Shown in pieces: positions 1 through 9,310 of a stretch of 35,169 nt of DNA. The position numbers and the translations under genes are program-made. Source of the stretch: Deltaproteobacteria bacterium. GTDB taxonomy: Bacteria > Desulfobacterota > Binatia > UTPRO1. The stretch covers positions 1-35,169 of the forward strand of contig JAJCZP010000019.1 of assembly GCA_029262315.1 (NCBI GenBank). Direction: 5' to 3'. The notes beneath the pieces are model-generated. The model saw nothing but the letters and a program-made list of their open reading frames with translations. It made no database searches and was not told the origin of the DNA. Position 1 is the stretch's first letter. Every line of letters begins with the position of its first letter.

Positions 1-1
1 C

Positions 2-2308
2 CTTCCGGTTCTGACCATGGAAGGGGCGGAGGGGAAGCTGTTTACACCGCTGGCGTTCACCAAGACGTTCGCGCTGATCGCGTCGATCGTCGTCGGGGTG
101 ACCCTCATCCCGCTTTTGGCGCATGTCTTCTTTGGCCGGCAGCTTTCCCGCTCCGGGCGTGTCCTCGCCGCCGGCGGTCTCCTCGCCGCGGGGGGGCTCG
201 TCGCCTGGCGTTTCGGCTGGCTCTCCGGCGGGGCGCTCCTGGCTCTTGGCGTGTATCAATTCGCGGAACTGTACGTGTCGGAGCGGGCACGAGTCCCCCT
301 GCGCTGGCTCCGGCACGCGATTGTCGTGGCTGTGGTCGCGATGGTCCTGGCGGACCACTGGCTCCCGCTCGGTCCGGCCTACGGCGCGGTGTCGAACCTG
401 GTGTTCGTGGTCTTGACGCTCGGAGGCGTTCTCCTGGCGGTTCGCGCATTTCACCTGTCATACGAGCGGGCATTGCGTTGGTGTCTGGCGCACAAGGCGT
501 TGTTCATGACCGTCCCGCTCGTGCTGACCATCTTCGGTGCGATGGCTTGGCTTGGCTTCGACCGTGTCTTCGGACTGGTGCCCGCGGGTGTGCGGGCGTT
601 CGGACCGCTCGGCGGCATGCAGCGCGCGTTCCCAGGCCTCGGCAAAGAGTTCATGCCGGCGCTCGGCGAAGGGTCGTTTCTCCACATGCCGACGACCATG
701 CCGCACGCGTCGATCGGAGAGAGCATGGATCTGCTCGATCGGCAGATCCGAGCGTTGAGTGCCATTCCCGAGGTCGCGCTGGCGGTGGGCAAGCTCGGGC
801 GGGCCGAGAGTCCCCTCGATCCAGCGCCGATCTCGATGTTCGAGAACGTCATCAACTACAAGTCCGAATACATCGCCGATGAAAGCGGGCATGTCCTGCG
901 CTTCCGCTATGACGACGCGGACGCGGCGTTTGTCCGCGACGACCAGGGGAGGCTGATTCCCGACGAGGACGGTCGTCCCTACCGTCAGTGGCGAGATGAG
1001 ATCCGTGGACCCGATGACATCTGGAATGAGATCGTCAAGGCGACGGCACTGCCGGGGCTGACCAGTGCGCCGCGCCTGCAGCCGATCGCGGCACGAATGG
1101 TCATGGTCCAGAGCGGCATGCGAGCGCCGCTGGGCGTGAAGATCAAAGGGCCGGATCTAGCGACGATCGAGAGGGTCGGGCTCACGATTGAACGGCTCCT
1201 GAAGCAGGTGCCGTCGGTCGAGGCCGCCACGGTGGTGGCCGATCGGATCATCGGCAAGCCGTATCTCGAGATCGAAATCGATCGGGAGGCGATCGCGCGC
1301 TACGGCGTGCATTTGAACGCCGTGCAGGACGTCATCGAGGTGGCCATCGGGGGCAAACGCATTACGACCACGGTCGAGGGGCGCGAGCGTTACCCGGTGC
1401 GTGTGCGCTACCTCCGGGAGCTCCGTGATCGCGTCGACACGCTCGGTGAAATCCTCGTGCCGTCGGCAGGAGGAGTGCAGATCCCACTCGGACAGCTCGC
1501 CGAGATCCGGTATACGCGAGGTCCCCAGGTCATCAAAAGCGAGGACACGTTTCTCGTCGGCTATGTCGTGTTCGACAAGCGCCCCGGCCGGGCCGAAGTC
1601 GACGTCGTCGAGGAGGCACGGGCCTATCTCCAGCAGCAGATCGCGAGCGGAGCGCTCGAGATTCCCGCTGGGGTCAGCTACGCCTTCGCCGGCAGCTACG
1701 AGAACCAGGTGCGAGCGACGCGGCGGCTTACCGTCGTCGTGCCGCTGGCGCTCTTCGTGATCTTCCTGATTCTGTATTTTCAGTTCCGAGCGGCGTCGAC
1801 GACGCTCCTGGTGTTTTCCGGTGTCATCGTGGCGTCGGCGGGGGGCTTCCTGATGCTCTGGGCGTACGGCCAGTCCTGGTTCCTGGACGTCAGTGTTCTT
1901 GGCGTCGATCTGCGTGCGCTCTTTGCCGTTCGACCCTACAATCTGAGCGTTGCCGTGTGGGTGGGGTTTCTGGCCCTGTTCGGCATCGCCACCGACAACG
2001 GGGTCATCCTCGCGACCTATATGCGTCAGACCTTCGCCGAAGAGCTCCCGGGCGACCGTGCCGCGGTGCGAGAGGCCACGGTTCGTGCGAGCTTGCGGCG
2101 CATTCGGCCGTGTCTCATGACGTCGGCGACGACGATTCTGGCGCTCATTCCCATCTTGACGTCGACGGGCCGGGGCTCCGACGTCATGGTGCCGATGGCG
2201 ATTCCCTCGTTCGGGGGGATGCTGCTCGTCGGCGTCACGGTCTTCGTCGTTCCCGTGCTGTACTGTGCGCTTGAAGAGCGTCGGGTGAGGGCTGGCGAGG
2301 ACGCGTAG
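2..2308 (+). CDS. cusA: CusA-type Cu(I)/Ag(I) efflux RND permease, C-terminal part (5' end outside window)
   Basis: This inner-membrane RND pump subunit would export Cu(I)/Ag(I) through a periplasmic adaptor and an outer-membrane channel. The frame is open to the left edge and begins inside the conserved LPVLTMEGAEGK segment near mid-protein, so the ATG at 17 is internal. Counting that Met as 1, the three CusA methionines are present: M224 (HMPTTMP), M274 (ISMFENV) and M363 (RMVMVQSG), matching E. coli M573, M623 and M672. QWRDEIRGPDDIW and GIATDNGVILATYM are also typical of the family. About 130 extra residues with roughly four hydrophobic segments sit at about 45-175, where ordinary CusA has a short loop, so the part seen is clearly longer than the matching half of E. 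coli CusA. The EXPERA-like gene converges on it 61 bp downstream. The family is secure; metal specificity is inferred from the methionines. Confidence 0.93.
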   Translation, partial: LPVLTMEGAEGKLFTPLAFTKTFALIASIVVGVTLIPLLAHVFFGRQLSRSGRVLAAGGLLAAGGLVAWRFGWLSGGALLALGVYQFAELYVSERARVPLRWLRHAIVVAVVAMVLADHWLPLGPAYGAVSNLVFVVLTLGGVLLAVRAFHLSYERALRWCLAHKALFMTVPLVLTIFGAMAWLGFDRVFGLVPAGVRAFGPLGGMQRAFPGLGKEFMPALGEGSFLHMPTTMPHASIGESMDLLDRQIRALSAIPEVALAVGKLGRAESPLDPAPISMFENVINYKSEYIADESGHVLRFRYDDADAAFVRDDQGRLIPDEDGRPYRQWRDEIRGPDDIWNEIVKATALPGLTSAPRLQPIAARMVMVQSGMRAPLGVKIKGPDLATIERVGLTIERLLKQVPSVEAATVVADRIIGKPYLEIEIDREAIARYGVHLNAVQDVIEVAIGGKRITTTVEGRERYPVRVRYLRELRDRVDTLGEILVPSAGGVQIPLGQLAEIRYTRGPQVIKSEDTFLVGYVVFDKRPGRAEVDVVEEARAYLQQQIASGALEIPAGVSYAFAGSYENQVRATRRLTVVVPLALFVIFLILYFQFRAASTTLLVFSGVIVASAGGFLMLWAYGQSWFLDVSVLGVDLRALFAVRPYNLSVAVWVGFLALFGIATDNGVILATYMRQTFAEELPGDRAAVREATVRASLRRIRPCLMTSATTILALIPILTSTGRGSDVMVPMAIPSFGGMLLVGVTVFVVPVLYCALEERRVRAGEDA

Positions 2309-2369
2309 CGGGGTGCTGCACGGCGTGGAGTTGGGCGATGCGTACGGCGCCGGATGCGATCGTCGTCTA

Positions 2370-3086
2370 CTAGGACGTCGGGGTTCGGGGAGTCGCTTCC
2401 GGCGTGCGCGTCACAAGGCCGTACCCCCACCAGAGGACGAGCCACGGCATGGTGAGCCAGGGCGAATTCGCCAAGCCGAACTTGATGAAGGTATCGGTGA
2501 AGCTCGTCGTGTCGACATTCGGCATCCCGGCGATGATTTCCGAAAGAAAATAGTACGATGTCGAGTAGAGGTGGACGACCGCGGTCGCCATCAGAAGCAG
2601 CACGGCGCGTCGATCGCGCCCGCCCGAGCGCCACCAGAGGCTGAGCCCGGTGACGCCAATCAGGCCGTTGGCCACCGAGAGCACCTCGATTGTGAGCAAC
2701 GCCACCGGTGCGGTTGCATAGCGTTGGTCACCACCGTCGATGTAGGCCCACCACGTGTAGGCCCAGGCGGCGTCGCGTCCCGCGGCGATGCGGTCGTGGA
2801 GAAGAAGCCATCCGAGCTCCCAACTGAGGTGGGTCACGTACGACACGACCAGAAAGAGGAGGACCGCCGATGCCACTCGCCGCTCGATGGTCCAGCTGCG
2901 GAGCGCCGGCAAGGGCCAGAAGGCGGTGCTGAAGGAGGCGAACAGCCCGACGGAGTAGATCCACGCAATGACGTCGGCCGTCGCTTTCCGGTCGGCCCCG
3001 AGTTGGAAGACCGCAATAGTTCCGACGGGGAAGGCGAGGACGACGGGGCCCAGGGTCAGAACCCGCGCCAGCACGAGCGCACGCAT
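2370..3086 (-). CDS. EXPERA/emopamil-binding-like multi-pass membrane protein
   Basis: This 238-residue integral membrane protein has about five to six hydrophobic segments (roughly 5-25, 40-58, 70-92, 125-145, 155-180 and 208-230). The arrangement, the motif HLSWELGWLL near the second or third helix, the YSTSYYFLSE segment and the C-terminal FGLANSPWLTMPWL resemble the EXPERA domain of emopamil-binding proteins (sterol isomerase, TMEM97 and TM6SF relatives). Bacterial members are mostly uncharacterised, so a catalytic role in sterol chemistry cannot be assumed. It is divergent from the penicillin-binding protein gene (139 bp apart) and convergent with the RND pump gene. The ATG at 3086 is the natural start, because the hydrophobic N-terminus follows at once. 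It could also simply be a DUF-type membrane protein with chance EXPERA resemblance. Confidence 0.6.
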   Translation of the reverse strand: MRALVLARVLTLGPVVLAFPVGTIAVFQLGADRKATADVIAWIYSVGLFASFSTAFWPLPALRSWTIERRVASAVLLFLVVSYVTHLSWELGWLLLHDRIAAGRDAAWAYTWWAYIDGGDQRYATAPVALLTIEVLSVANGLIGVTGLSLWWRSGGRDRRAVLLLMATAVVHLYSTSYYFLSEIIAGMPNVDTTSFTDTFIKFGLANSPWLTMPWLVLWWGYGLVTRTPEATPRTPTS

Positions 3087-3152
3087 TCGTCCATACTAGT
3101 CCACTACCGCCACAGATCGGAAGATGTGCCGCGCCGTTTCACGGTTCGGCGA

Positions 3153-3171
3153 GGTGCCCAGCGCGGGCACC
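3153..3171. other. Inverted repeat between divergent genes
   Basis: GGTGCCC and GGGCACC form a perfect 7-bp stem around a 5-nt loop (AGCGC). It lies in the 139-bp region between the divergent EXPERA-like and penicillin-binding protein genes, 54 bp before the latter's ATG. It may be an operator or a leader hairpin. There is no T-run, so it is not a standard terminator. Confidence 0.3.
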
Positions 3172-3225
3172 GAGTGCGCGCCCCTGACTCGACACCGGGG
3201 CGGATAACGCACATGCTGTTCGTGG

Positions 3226-5673
3226 GTGGAAGCGGAGCATGTAGAGGCGCCGCGGGCGTCGTCCTCGCGGTGGTGGTGGGTGCGTGCCGCGCTCGTCGGG
3301 ACGATTGTCGCACTGATCGGCATTGCTGGTGTCGTGGTGTGGCGTTTGAATCGCGACGTCAGCGTCTACCTTGCGTCTCGCGAAACGCCGCCACTTCGAT
3401 TGTTCAGTGCGCCGCTGGCGCTCCGAACGGGCATCAATGTCGAAGGGACGCGGCTCGTTTCCCGCTTGCGTCGGCTCGGATATCGCGTTGCGGAGGAGGG
3501 GCTCCCGCCGGGAACCTATCGCAGGGCGGACACGTACCTCGACGTTGGGTTCCGCGCGTTTACTGACGCGGAGGGTACGCACCCGGCCGTTGCTGTTCGG
3601 TTCGAACTCGCCGGCGGTGCAATCGTGAGCGTGGCGCGGGTCGCGAACGAGGGATCTGTTGACGATTTCCACGAGCGCCCGGCGGGAGAAGTCGCCGCGT
3701 CCGAGGATCGGTTCCTGGGCGATCCCTTGGAGGAAGTCCTGCTCGAGCCCGAGTTGCTCGCGGTGTACGGCGCGGCAGGCTCCGACGTGCGCCGCCCGGT
3801 CGGCGTCGGCGATCTTCCACCGCACGTCGTCGCGGCGTTTCTAGCGGCCGAGGACGTGCGGTTCACGGTCCATCCGGGCATCGATCCTATGGGCATCGCG
3901 CGCGCGGCCCTCGTGAACCTCACCGAGGGGGCGATCGAGCAGGGGGGAAGCACGATCACGCAGCAGCTTGCCAAGAACGTCTTCCTCTCGTCCGAGCGCC
4001 GCTGGTCGAGAAAGGCCGTGGAAGCGGTGCTGGCGCTCATTCTCGAGCTACGCCTCAGCAAGACCGACATCCTCGAGACCTACATGGACACGGTCTACTA
4101 CGGGCGTATCGGTTCGATCGGTTTGTACGGCCTCCGGCAGGCGTCGCGGGTGTTCTTTGGGCTGGAGCCGAACGAGCTGAGCGTGGGCGCCGCCGCGACC
4201 ATCGCCGGGGTGCTTCGGGGGCCGAATTTGTATTCGCCGCTCCGCCACCCCGAGCGCGCCAGGGTCCGGCGCGATCGTGTGCTGGCGACGATGGCCGACG
4301 AGGGATGGATCGACGACGCGGCCCTCGCGGCCGCGCGCGCCGAGCCCATCGTCGGCATTGATGCCGGGACACTGGGAGGGGCGTACTTCGTCGATGAGGT
4401 GCTGCGCCGATTGTCGACGTTCGGATATAGCGGAGCGAGCGCGCGTGGCTTGTCGGTGTTTACGACGCTCGACGTGGAGACGCAGCGACAGGCGGATCGC
4501 GCACTCGGGCATGGGTTGCAGGCGCTCGTGGAACGCCGTCCGGCGCTCGAGGATCCCGATGGCCCGGTTCAGGGGGCGGTGGTCGTGCTCGACGCGGAGA
4601 CGGGCGCGGTACGTGCGATGACCGGTGGCCGGGACTTCACACGCAGCCAGTTCAATCGCGCCACCCGTGCGCGTCGCCAACCCGGCTCCGCGTTCAAGCC
4701 GTTCGTCTACCTGACGGCCCTCGCTGATGCCGAGCATCCCCTGACGGCCGCTTCGCCGCTCACCGACACGCCGCATCGTCAGAAGGTCGGGACGGAACTC
4801 TGGACTCCGGCGAATTACGATGGGCGCTTCGTCGGAGCGCTGACCATGCGGCGCGCGTTGGCGGAATCCCGCAACATTCCCGCGATCCGTGTCGCCCAAC
4901 AGGTCGGCCTCGAGCGTGTAGTGGCGCTCGCCGCCGATGCCGGACTCGGCGCGCTCAGTCCCGTGCCGGCGATGGCGCTCGGGACAGAGGAGGTCTCGCT
5001 CCTGCGTCTGGTCGGCGGCTATACGGTGTTTCCCAATCTCGGTGAGGTCGCCGAGCCCATCCTGATCCGCGGGGTGATCGCGGCGGACGGATCGGTGCTG
5101 TTTCGTGGGCAGCCTGTACGGCGTCGGATCGCACCGGCGGCTCCCACGTTTGTGGCGAGTCGCCTGCTGGAGGCCGTCGTCGATGAGGGGACGGGACGGG
5201 GCGTGCGCCGCTTGGGGATGACCCGTCCGATCGCGGGGAAGACGGGGACGAGCAATGACGAGCGCGATGCCTGGTTCGTCGGGTACACGCCGGATCTCGT
5301 CGCCGGGGTGTGGGTAGGACTCGACGATGGCGCGCCGCTTGGTCTGACGGGGGGCGCGGCGGCCTTGCCGATCTGGGTCGGGCTCATGCAGCCCGCCAGC
5401 GCCGCGTTCGAGCCACGTTCGTTTCGCGTGCCACCAGGCGTGGTCTTCCGGACGGTCGACCGCGATGGACGTACCGGGCGAGGGCCGTGTCGTAGCCCGG
5501 TCCGGGAGGCGTTCGCGGCCGGGACCGAGCCGCCGGCCGACTGTGATGCGGTCCAGTACGTGCGGCGCGACCGGCCTCCGACGCGACCGGCGGAGCGCCA
5601 GGTGGAGCCTCAGCCGTCCGCCATCCGCAAGGTTGAGCGCTTCTTCCGCCGGCTATTCGGTGGTCGTGACTGA
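3226..5673 (+). CDS. Bifunctional penicillin-binding protein, class A (PBP1B-like)
   Basis: This periplasmic, membrane-anchored murein synthase polymerises glycan strands and crosslinks peptides. One TM helix at about 19-40 follows a short cytoplasmic tail. A UB2H-like regulatory region at about 55-190 suggests the PBP1B branch. The GT51 glycosyltransferase shows E209 in the motif AEDVRFTVHPGID (catalytic Glu) and GGSTITQQLAKN. The transpeptidase has S488-x-x-K491 (PGSAFKP), S548-R-N550 and K672-T-G. All catalytic motifs are intact and 815 residues is normal for the class. A GGAG lies just before the ATG at 3226. Its last 21 bp overlap the end of the convergent HlyD-family gene. The C-terminal tail is basic and carries two Cys. 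The outer-membrane lipoprotein activator of PBP1B is not in this window. Confidence 0.95.
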   Translation: MEAEHVEAPRASSSRWWWVRAALVGTIVALIGIAGVVVWRLNRDVSVYLASRETPPLRLFSAPLALRTGINVEGTRLVSRLRRLGYRVAEEGLPPGTYRRADTYLDVGFRAFTDAEGTHPAVAVRFELAGGAIVSVARVANEGSVDDFHERPAGEVAASEDRFLGDPLEEVLLEPELLAVYGAAGSDVRRPVGVGDLPPHVVAAFLAAEDVRFTVHPGIDPMGIARAALVNLTEGAIEQGGSTITQQLAKNVFLSSERRWSRKAVEAVLALILELRLSKTDILETYMDTVYYGRIGSIGLYGLRQASRVFFGLEPNELSVGAAATIAGVLRGPNLYSPLRHPERARVRRDRVLATMADEGWIDDAALAAARAEPIVGIDAGTLGGAYFVDEVLRRLSTFGYSGASARGLSVFTTLDVETQRQADRALGHGLQALVERRPALEDPDGPVQGAVVVLDAETGAVRAMTGGRDFTRSQFNRATRARRQPGSAFKPFVYLTALADAEHPLTAASPLTDTPHRQKVGTELWTPANYDGRFVGALTMRRALAESRNIPAIRVAQQVGLERVVALAADAGLGALSPVPAMALGTEEVSLLRLVGGYTVFPNLGEVAEPILIRGVIAADGSVLFRGQPVRRRIAPAAPTFVASRLLEAVVDEGTGRGVRRLGMTRPIAGKTGTSNDERDAWFVGYTPDLVAGVWVGLDDGAPLGLTGGAAALPIWVGLMQPASAAFEPRSFRVPPGVVFRTVDRDGRTGRGPCRSPVREAFAAGTEPPADCDAVQYVRRDRPPTRPAERQVEPQPSAIRKVERFFRRLFGGRD

Positions 5674-6924
5674 GGCGCCGCCCTCGGATGTTCGGTCGCG
5701 CTCGTTGGCGCGCGCGACCACCCGTACCGCGTCGCTCACACGGTCGCTCGGGTGCAAGATGACAGTATCGTGTTCGTCCAACCCGCCGAGGACCTGCGCG
5801 TAGCGCTCGTTCATCTTGCCGAGTTCCAGGCGGCGCAGGTGCGCCTGTGCGTCCTCTACGGTGAAGGCCGCCCACGCGTTACCGCTTCGGAAGAGCGCGG
5901 CTACCGGTACGCGCAGCACGTCCGCCTCGCGCCACAGGACAATGCGTACGTCGACCCGATAGCCGTGGCCCAGGCGTTGCCACTTTTCGATCGGGTCGGT
6001 GATGTCGAGGACGACGTTGACGCGCTGCTCTTCGATCCCGAGCGCTGAAACCTTGGTGAAGCCGTAGGGTTCGACGCGACGCACCACAGCGGCAAGGGCT
6101 GCATCGCCCCCCCAGCGCTCGATCAGCGCCTGGTCGCCGACACTGACCCGTACGGCGTCGGTCGAGAGGAGGTCGATGACGATCTCGAGGTCGGTGGGCT
6201 CACCGATTTCGATGAGCGGAGCGCCAGCGGTGACGACGCCTTCGCTCTCGTGGAAGATGCGAAGAATCCGTCCGCTGACGGGTGCACGCACCTCGAGGCA
6301 GCAGCCATCTTGCTCGTGTGCGTCGGTCGTGTCGCGTGTCCCAGTCGCGGGGCCCGAGAGCAGGGCGCGGACGGTTGCGAGCTCGTGATCGCGCACCCGC
6401 AGGGCGGCGCGCGCGGTCTGCAACGCGGCGTCGCGGGTGCGGGCGTCCTTGCGGGCCCGGTCCAGCTCGGCGCCCGATACGATCCCCCGTGCCGCGAGGG
6501 CCCGCGCGCGCTCGAAGTCGGACCGGGCGTAGTCGCGCTCGGCCTCGATGCGAGTGACCTCGGCCGTGGCCAGTGCGCGCGTAGCCTCGGCGGCTTCGAG
6601 ACGAGCCTCGAGCTCGGAACGGCGCCGGGTATCGAGGAGGATCGGGTCGGAGGGAAGAATGCTGGCGATGATCGTGTCGTGCGCGACGACCGCATCGCCG
6701 ACGTCGCCCGCGAAGCGCAGTACTCGGCCTGCGAGTGGGGCCGAGACGAGATAGACCTCCCGTACCCGCGTCTCGCCGTCGTCGGCGACGGTCACCATCA
6801 AAGGTCCCCGGGCGATCGGCGCAACGTCGACGGGAATGGGTTGTGGCCGAAAGATGTAGAACGCAGCCCACAGGGCAACCAGGACGGCACCACCGCGAAG
6901 AATCCAGGTTCTCGTGTCACGCAT
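5653..6924 (-). CDS. HlyD/MacA-family periplasmic adaptor of an ABC exporter
   Basis: This membrane-fusion protein would link the FtsX-type permease encoded just upstream to an outer-membrane channel. A single N-terminal TM (about 8-25) is followed by a lipoyl/barrel-sandwich half (VSAPLAGRVLRF), an Ala/Arg/Glu-rich coiled-coil hairpin (about 90-195), the second lipoyl half (VRAPVSGRILRIF) and beta-barrel and membrane-proximal domains. A C208-C209 pair just before the second lipoyl half is unusual for the family. The ATG at 6924 starts 6 bp after the permease stop, so the three genes form one operon in the order ATPase, permease, adaptor. The length (423) is normal. The substrate is unknown; DevBCA- and MacAB-type exporters carry glycolipids, peptides or macrolides. 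Confidence 0.88.
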   Translation of the reverse strand: MRDTRTWILRGGAVLVALWAAFYIFRPQPIPVDVAPIARGPLMVTVADDGETRVREVYLVSAPLAGRVLRFAGDVGDAVVAHDTIIASILPSDPILLDTRRRSELEARLEAAEATRALATAEVTRIEAERDYARSDFERARALAARGIVSGAELDRARKDARTRDAALQTARAALRVRDHELATVRALLSGPATGTRDTTDAHEQDGCCLEVRAPVSGRILRIFHESEGVVTAGAPLIEIGEPTDLEIVIDLLSTDAVRVSVGDQALIERWGGDAALAAVVRRVEPYGFTKVSALGIEEQRVNVVLDITDPIEKWQRLGHGYRVDVRIVLWREADVLRVPVAALFRSGNAWAAFTVEDAQAHLRRLELGKMNERYAQVLGGLDEHDTVILHPSDRVSDAVRVVARANERDRTSEGGASVTTTE

Positions 6925-6930
6925 GCGCGT

Positions 6931-9306
6931 CTACTCCCGGGCTTTCAGCACGGCGACCAGATCGAGTCTGGCAAGCCGTCGCGCGACCACGAGGCTCGTG
7001 ACCGTCGTGGCTGCGATGACGACCAGCATCGAGTAGCCGTAGGTGGCTGGCAGGATGACCAGCGGCAGCCGCATCAGCTCGGTGTCGAAGCTGGCCGTCA
7101 GGTAGGCCGCGATACCGTATCCGAGCAGGCAGCCGAGCGGGAGCGCGAGCAGGGTCAGGAGTGCGAGTTCGCCGAGGAGCACGTAGGCGATTTCGCCCAG
7201 CGTGAAGCCGAGCACCCGGAGGCTCGCCAGTTCCCGGGCGCGTTCCGAGAGCGAGAGGCGGCCGGCATTGTAGACGACCCCGATCGCGATCATCGACGCG
7301 AAGAGCACGTAGAAGGATGCCATGGCGCCCATCGTCTCGTCGACGATCGCCCGAAACGTTGCGAGCGTCGTTCCTTGCACAGACACGCTCTGCACCAGGG
7401 GCGTCGCTTTCAGTTGTTGGAAGAGCCTCCTCTGCGTCAGCGGATCGACGAGCAGATGGGCGCCGGACGCGGCGGGGCTTTCGCGCATCAGTTCTGTCAA
7501 GGCGCCGCGAGAGAGATAGGCCGCGGTGCCCACGAACTCTTCGACCACGGCGCCGACGGGGAGCGTCCGTGTCGGTCGGGATCCCTCCAGCACCTCGACA
7601 TCGATGGTACTGCCTGCGCCCGCACCCAAAAGCTTGGCCAGGCTCGACGTGAGTACGAGGCCGGCGGGTGGGAGCGCGACCGGGGCGTCGTGTACGTCGA
7701 CCAGACGGCTGAGGTCCGCGCCCTCGTCGATGCCGGTGAGGGCCACCAGGCGGGAGTGGTGGCCGTGGCGCAACCGCACCGGCACCGCGCGATACAGCTC
7801 TGCCGCCAACACTCCTGGGAGCGCGGCAACCTCGTACAGGACGTTCTCGCTCCGTGGCTCGGTGAAGGAGATCGTGACGTCCTGGCGCTGCGTGCGTGAG
7901 AAGAACGCATCCATCATCTCGTCGATAGCATCGAAGAAGAAAAGCGAGCTGACCAGGAGCGCGACAGCGAAAGCCATGCCGGCACACGTGAGCAGCGAGC
8001 GCGCTGGCCAGCGGGCGATGTGGCGCAGCAGCATGCGTGTCGCCGGCCGTATCCTCATCTGGGGCACGAAAGTCTGGAGGAATCCGCCCCCTGAACTTCG
8101 GCCATAGATCGTTGGTGGAGGCGGTTGCATGGCCACGGCAGGCGCGAGGCGGGTGGCGCGCCGGACGGCAAAGAGGGCGCCACCGGCTGCGGCCAGTATG
8201 CCGACGGCACCGGCGATAGCGAACACGCTCGGTGCCATGGTGTAGCGCAGGAACGGGAACCCGAAGTAATCGGCGTATAGCCCCGTCATGCCATGGCCCA
8301 TCCAGGCTCCAAGGATCCAGCCGGACACGACGCCCGCTAGCACGATCGCGAGCACGAGCTTCAAGTAGGTCCAGCCGATCGCCGCATTGCTGTACCCGAA
8401 GGCTTTCAGAATCCCAATTTGCTCGCGTTCTGTCTCCACCAGACGTGCGACGACGATGTTCAACAGGAAGGCGGCGACGCCGAGAAAGATGGGCGGCAGG
8501 ACGCGGGCCATCAGCCGCAGTTGCTCGAGCTCACTTCGCAGAAAGGCATCGGACACGTGTTCGCGCCGACTGTACCCCCCGGTGCCCCCGAAGGGCTCGA
8601 GCAGGTCGTCGAGGCGGGCCACCACATCCTCCGCGACGGCATCCCGACGCAGGGCCAGCGAGACGTCGTTGAACGCACTCTTGAGATCGAACGCCGCTTC
8701 GAGCGCCGTGCGGCTCATCCAGAGGACCCCGAACCGCCGGTTGTCGGGGACGACCTCGCCGGGGCTGATGGCGTAGACGAACTCCGGTGAGAGCGCCGTG
8801 CCGACGATGCGTAGCCGCCGTCGCTTGCCGTTGATATTGGCGCTGACCGTGTCGCCTGCGACGAGGTCGTTGGCTTCCGCGAACCGAACGTTGACGATGA
8901 CCTCATCGACGTGCCCGGTGCGCAGGCCTCGCCCCGTGCGGACGACGATGTCGTTCAGCGCTGGTCGGCCATCCGTGGGGAGAGAGAGCAGCCGGCCTCG
9001 GGCGGGCTCCGCGAGGCCGGCGACGTCGACCAACACATCGTGTGCGATCCGGGTCTGCGTCCGCATGACGCCCGGAATGTCGGCAATCCGTGGCGCGAGA
9101 TGCTGGGGCGCCCGCCGCGCCCGGGCGAAGATGTGCGCGAAGCGGTAGCGCTGATAGAAGGCAGTGCGTGTGTCCTCGAGTGAGGAGATCGTGCCGAGCG
9201 CGGTGACCAGCGTCGCCACACCACCAGCGATGACCAGCGCGATCGCGACGGCCTGGCCACGCATGCGCCCAAGGTCGCGCAGGAGCTTGCGGTTGATGGC
9301 GGTCAT
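6931..9306 (-). CDS. FtsX-like ABC exporter permease with two FtsX domains
   Basis: This large inner-membrane permease is the middle gene of the exporter operon. With the ATG at 9306 it has 791 residues: an N-terminal TM (about 17-38), a MacB-like periplasmic domain, a first FtsX domain (about 262-400, with EREQIGILKAFGYS), a further TM (about 430-450) with a second periplasmic region, and a second FtsX domain (about 660-791, with ERARELASLRVLGF). The reading frame is open to 9375, but the MTAINRKLLRDL start fits the family and lies 4 bp after the ATPase stop, whereas the longer form would run into the ATPase gene. Two FtsX repeats suggest it may act as a homodimer or as a single fused chain. 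This architecture is common next to HlyD adaptors. Confidence 0.92.
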   Translation of the reverse strand: MTAINRKLLRDLGRMRGQAVAIALVIAGGVATLVTALGTISSLEDTRTAFYQRYRFAHIFARARRAPQHLAPRIADIPGVMRTQTRIAHDVLVDVAGLAEPARGRLLSLPTDGRPALNDIVVRTGRGLRTGHVDEVIVNVRFAEANDLVAGDTVSANINGKRRRLRIVGTALSPEFVYAISPGEVVPDNRRFGVLWMSRTALEAAFDLKSAFNDVSLALRRDAVAEDVVARLDDLLEPFGGTGGYSRREHVSDAFLRSELEQLRLMARVLPPIFLGVAAFLLNIVVARLVETEREQIGILKAFGYSNAAIGWTYLKLVLAIVLAGVVSGWILGAWMGHGMTGLYADYFGFPFLRYTMAPSVFAIAGAVGILAAAGGALFAVRRATRLAPAVAMQPPPPTIYGRSSGGGFLQTFVPQMRIRPATRMLLRHIARWPARSLLTCAGMAFAVALLVSSLFFFDAIDEMMDAFFSRTQRQDVTISFTEPRSENVLYEVAALPGVLAAELYRAVPVRLRHGHHSRLVALTGIDEGADLSRLVDVHDAPVALPPAGLVLTSSLAKLLGAGAGSTIDVEVLEGSRPTRTLPVGAVVEEFVGTAAYLSRGALTELMRESPAASGAHLLVDPLTQRRLFQQLKATPLVQSVSVQGTTLATFRAIVDETMGAMASFYVLFASMIAIGVVYNAGRLSLSERARELASLRVLGFTLGEIAYVLLGELALLTLLALPLGCLLGYGIAAYLTASFDTELMRLPLVILPATYGYSMLVVIAATTVTSLVVARRLARLDLVAVLKARE

Positions 9307-9310
9307 GCGT

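Noticed and set aside
2313-3566. Long open frame on the plus strand opposite the EXPERA-like gene
   Set aside because: It lies antisense to a gene with clear TM segments and is Arg/Gly/Glu-rich with no domain, as expected of GC-rich shadow frames.
6250-7899. 549-codon plus-strand frame across the HlyD and permease genes
   Set aside because: It crosses two well-supported genes on the other strand and has a His/Arg/Asp/Gln-rich mixture with no recognisable motif.
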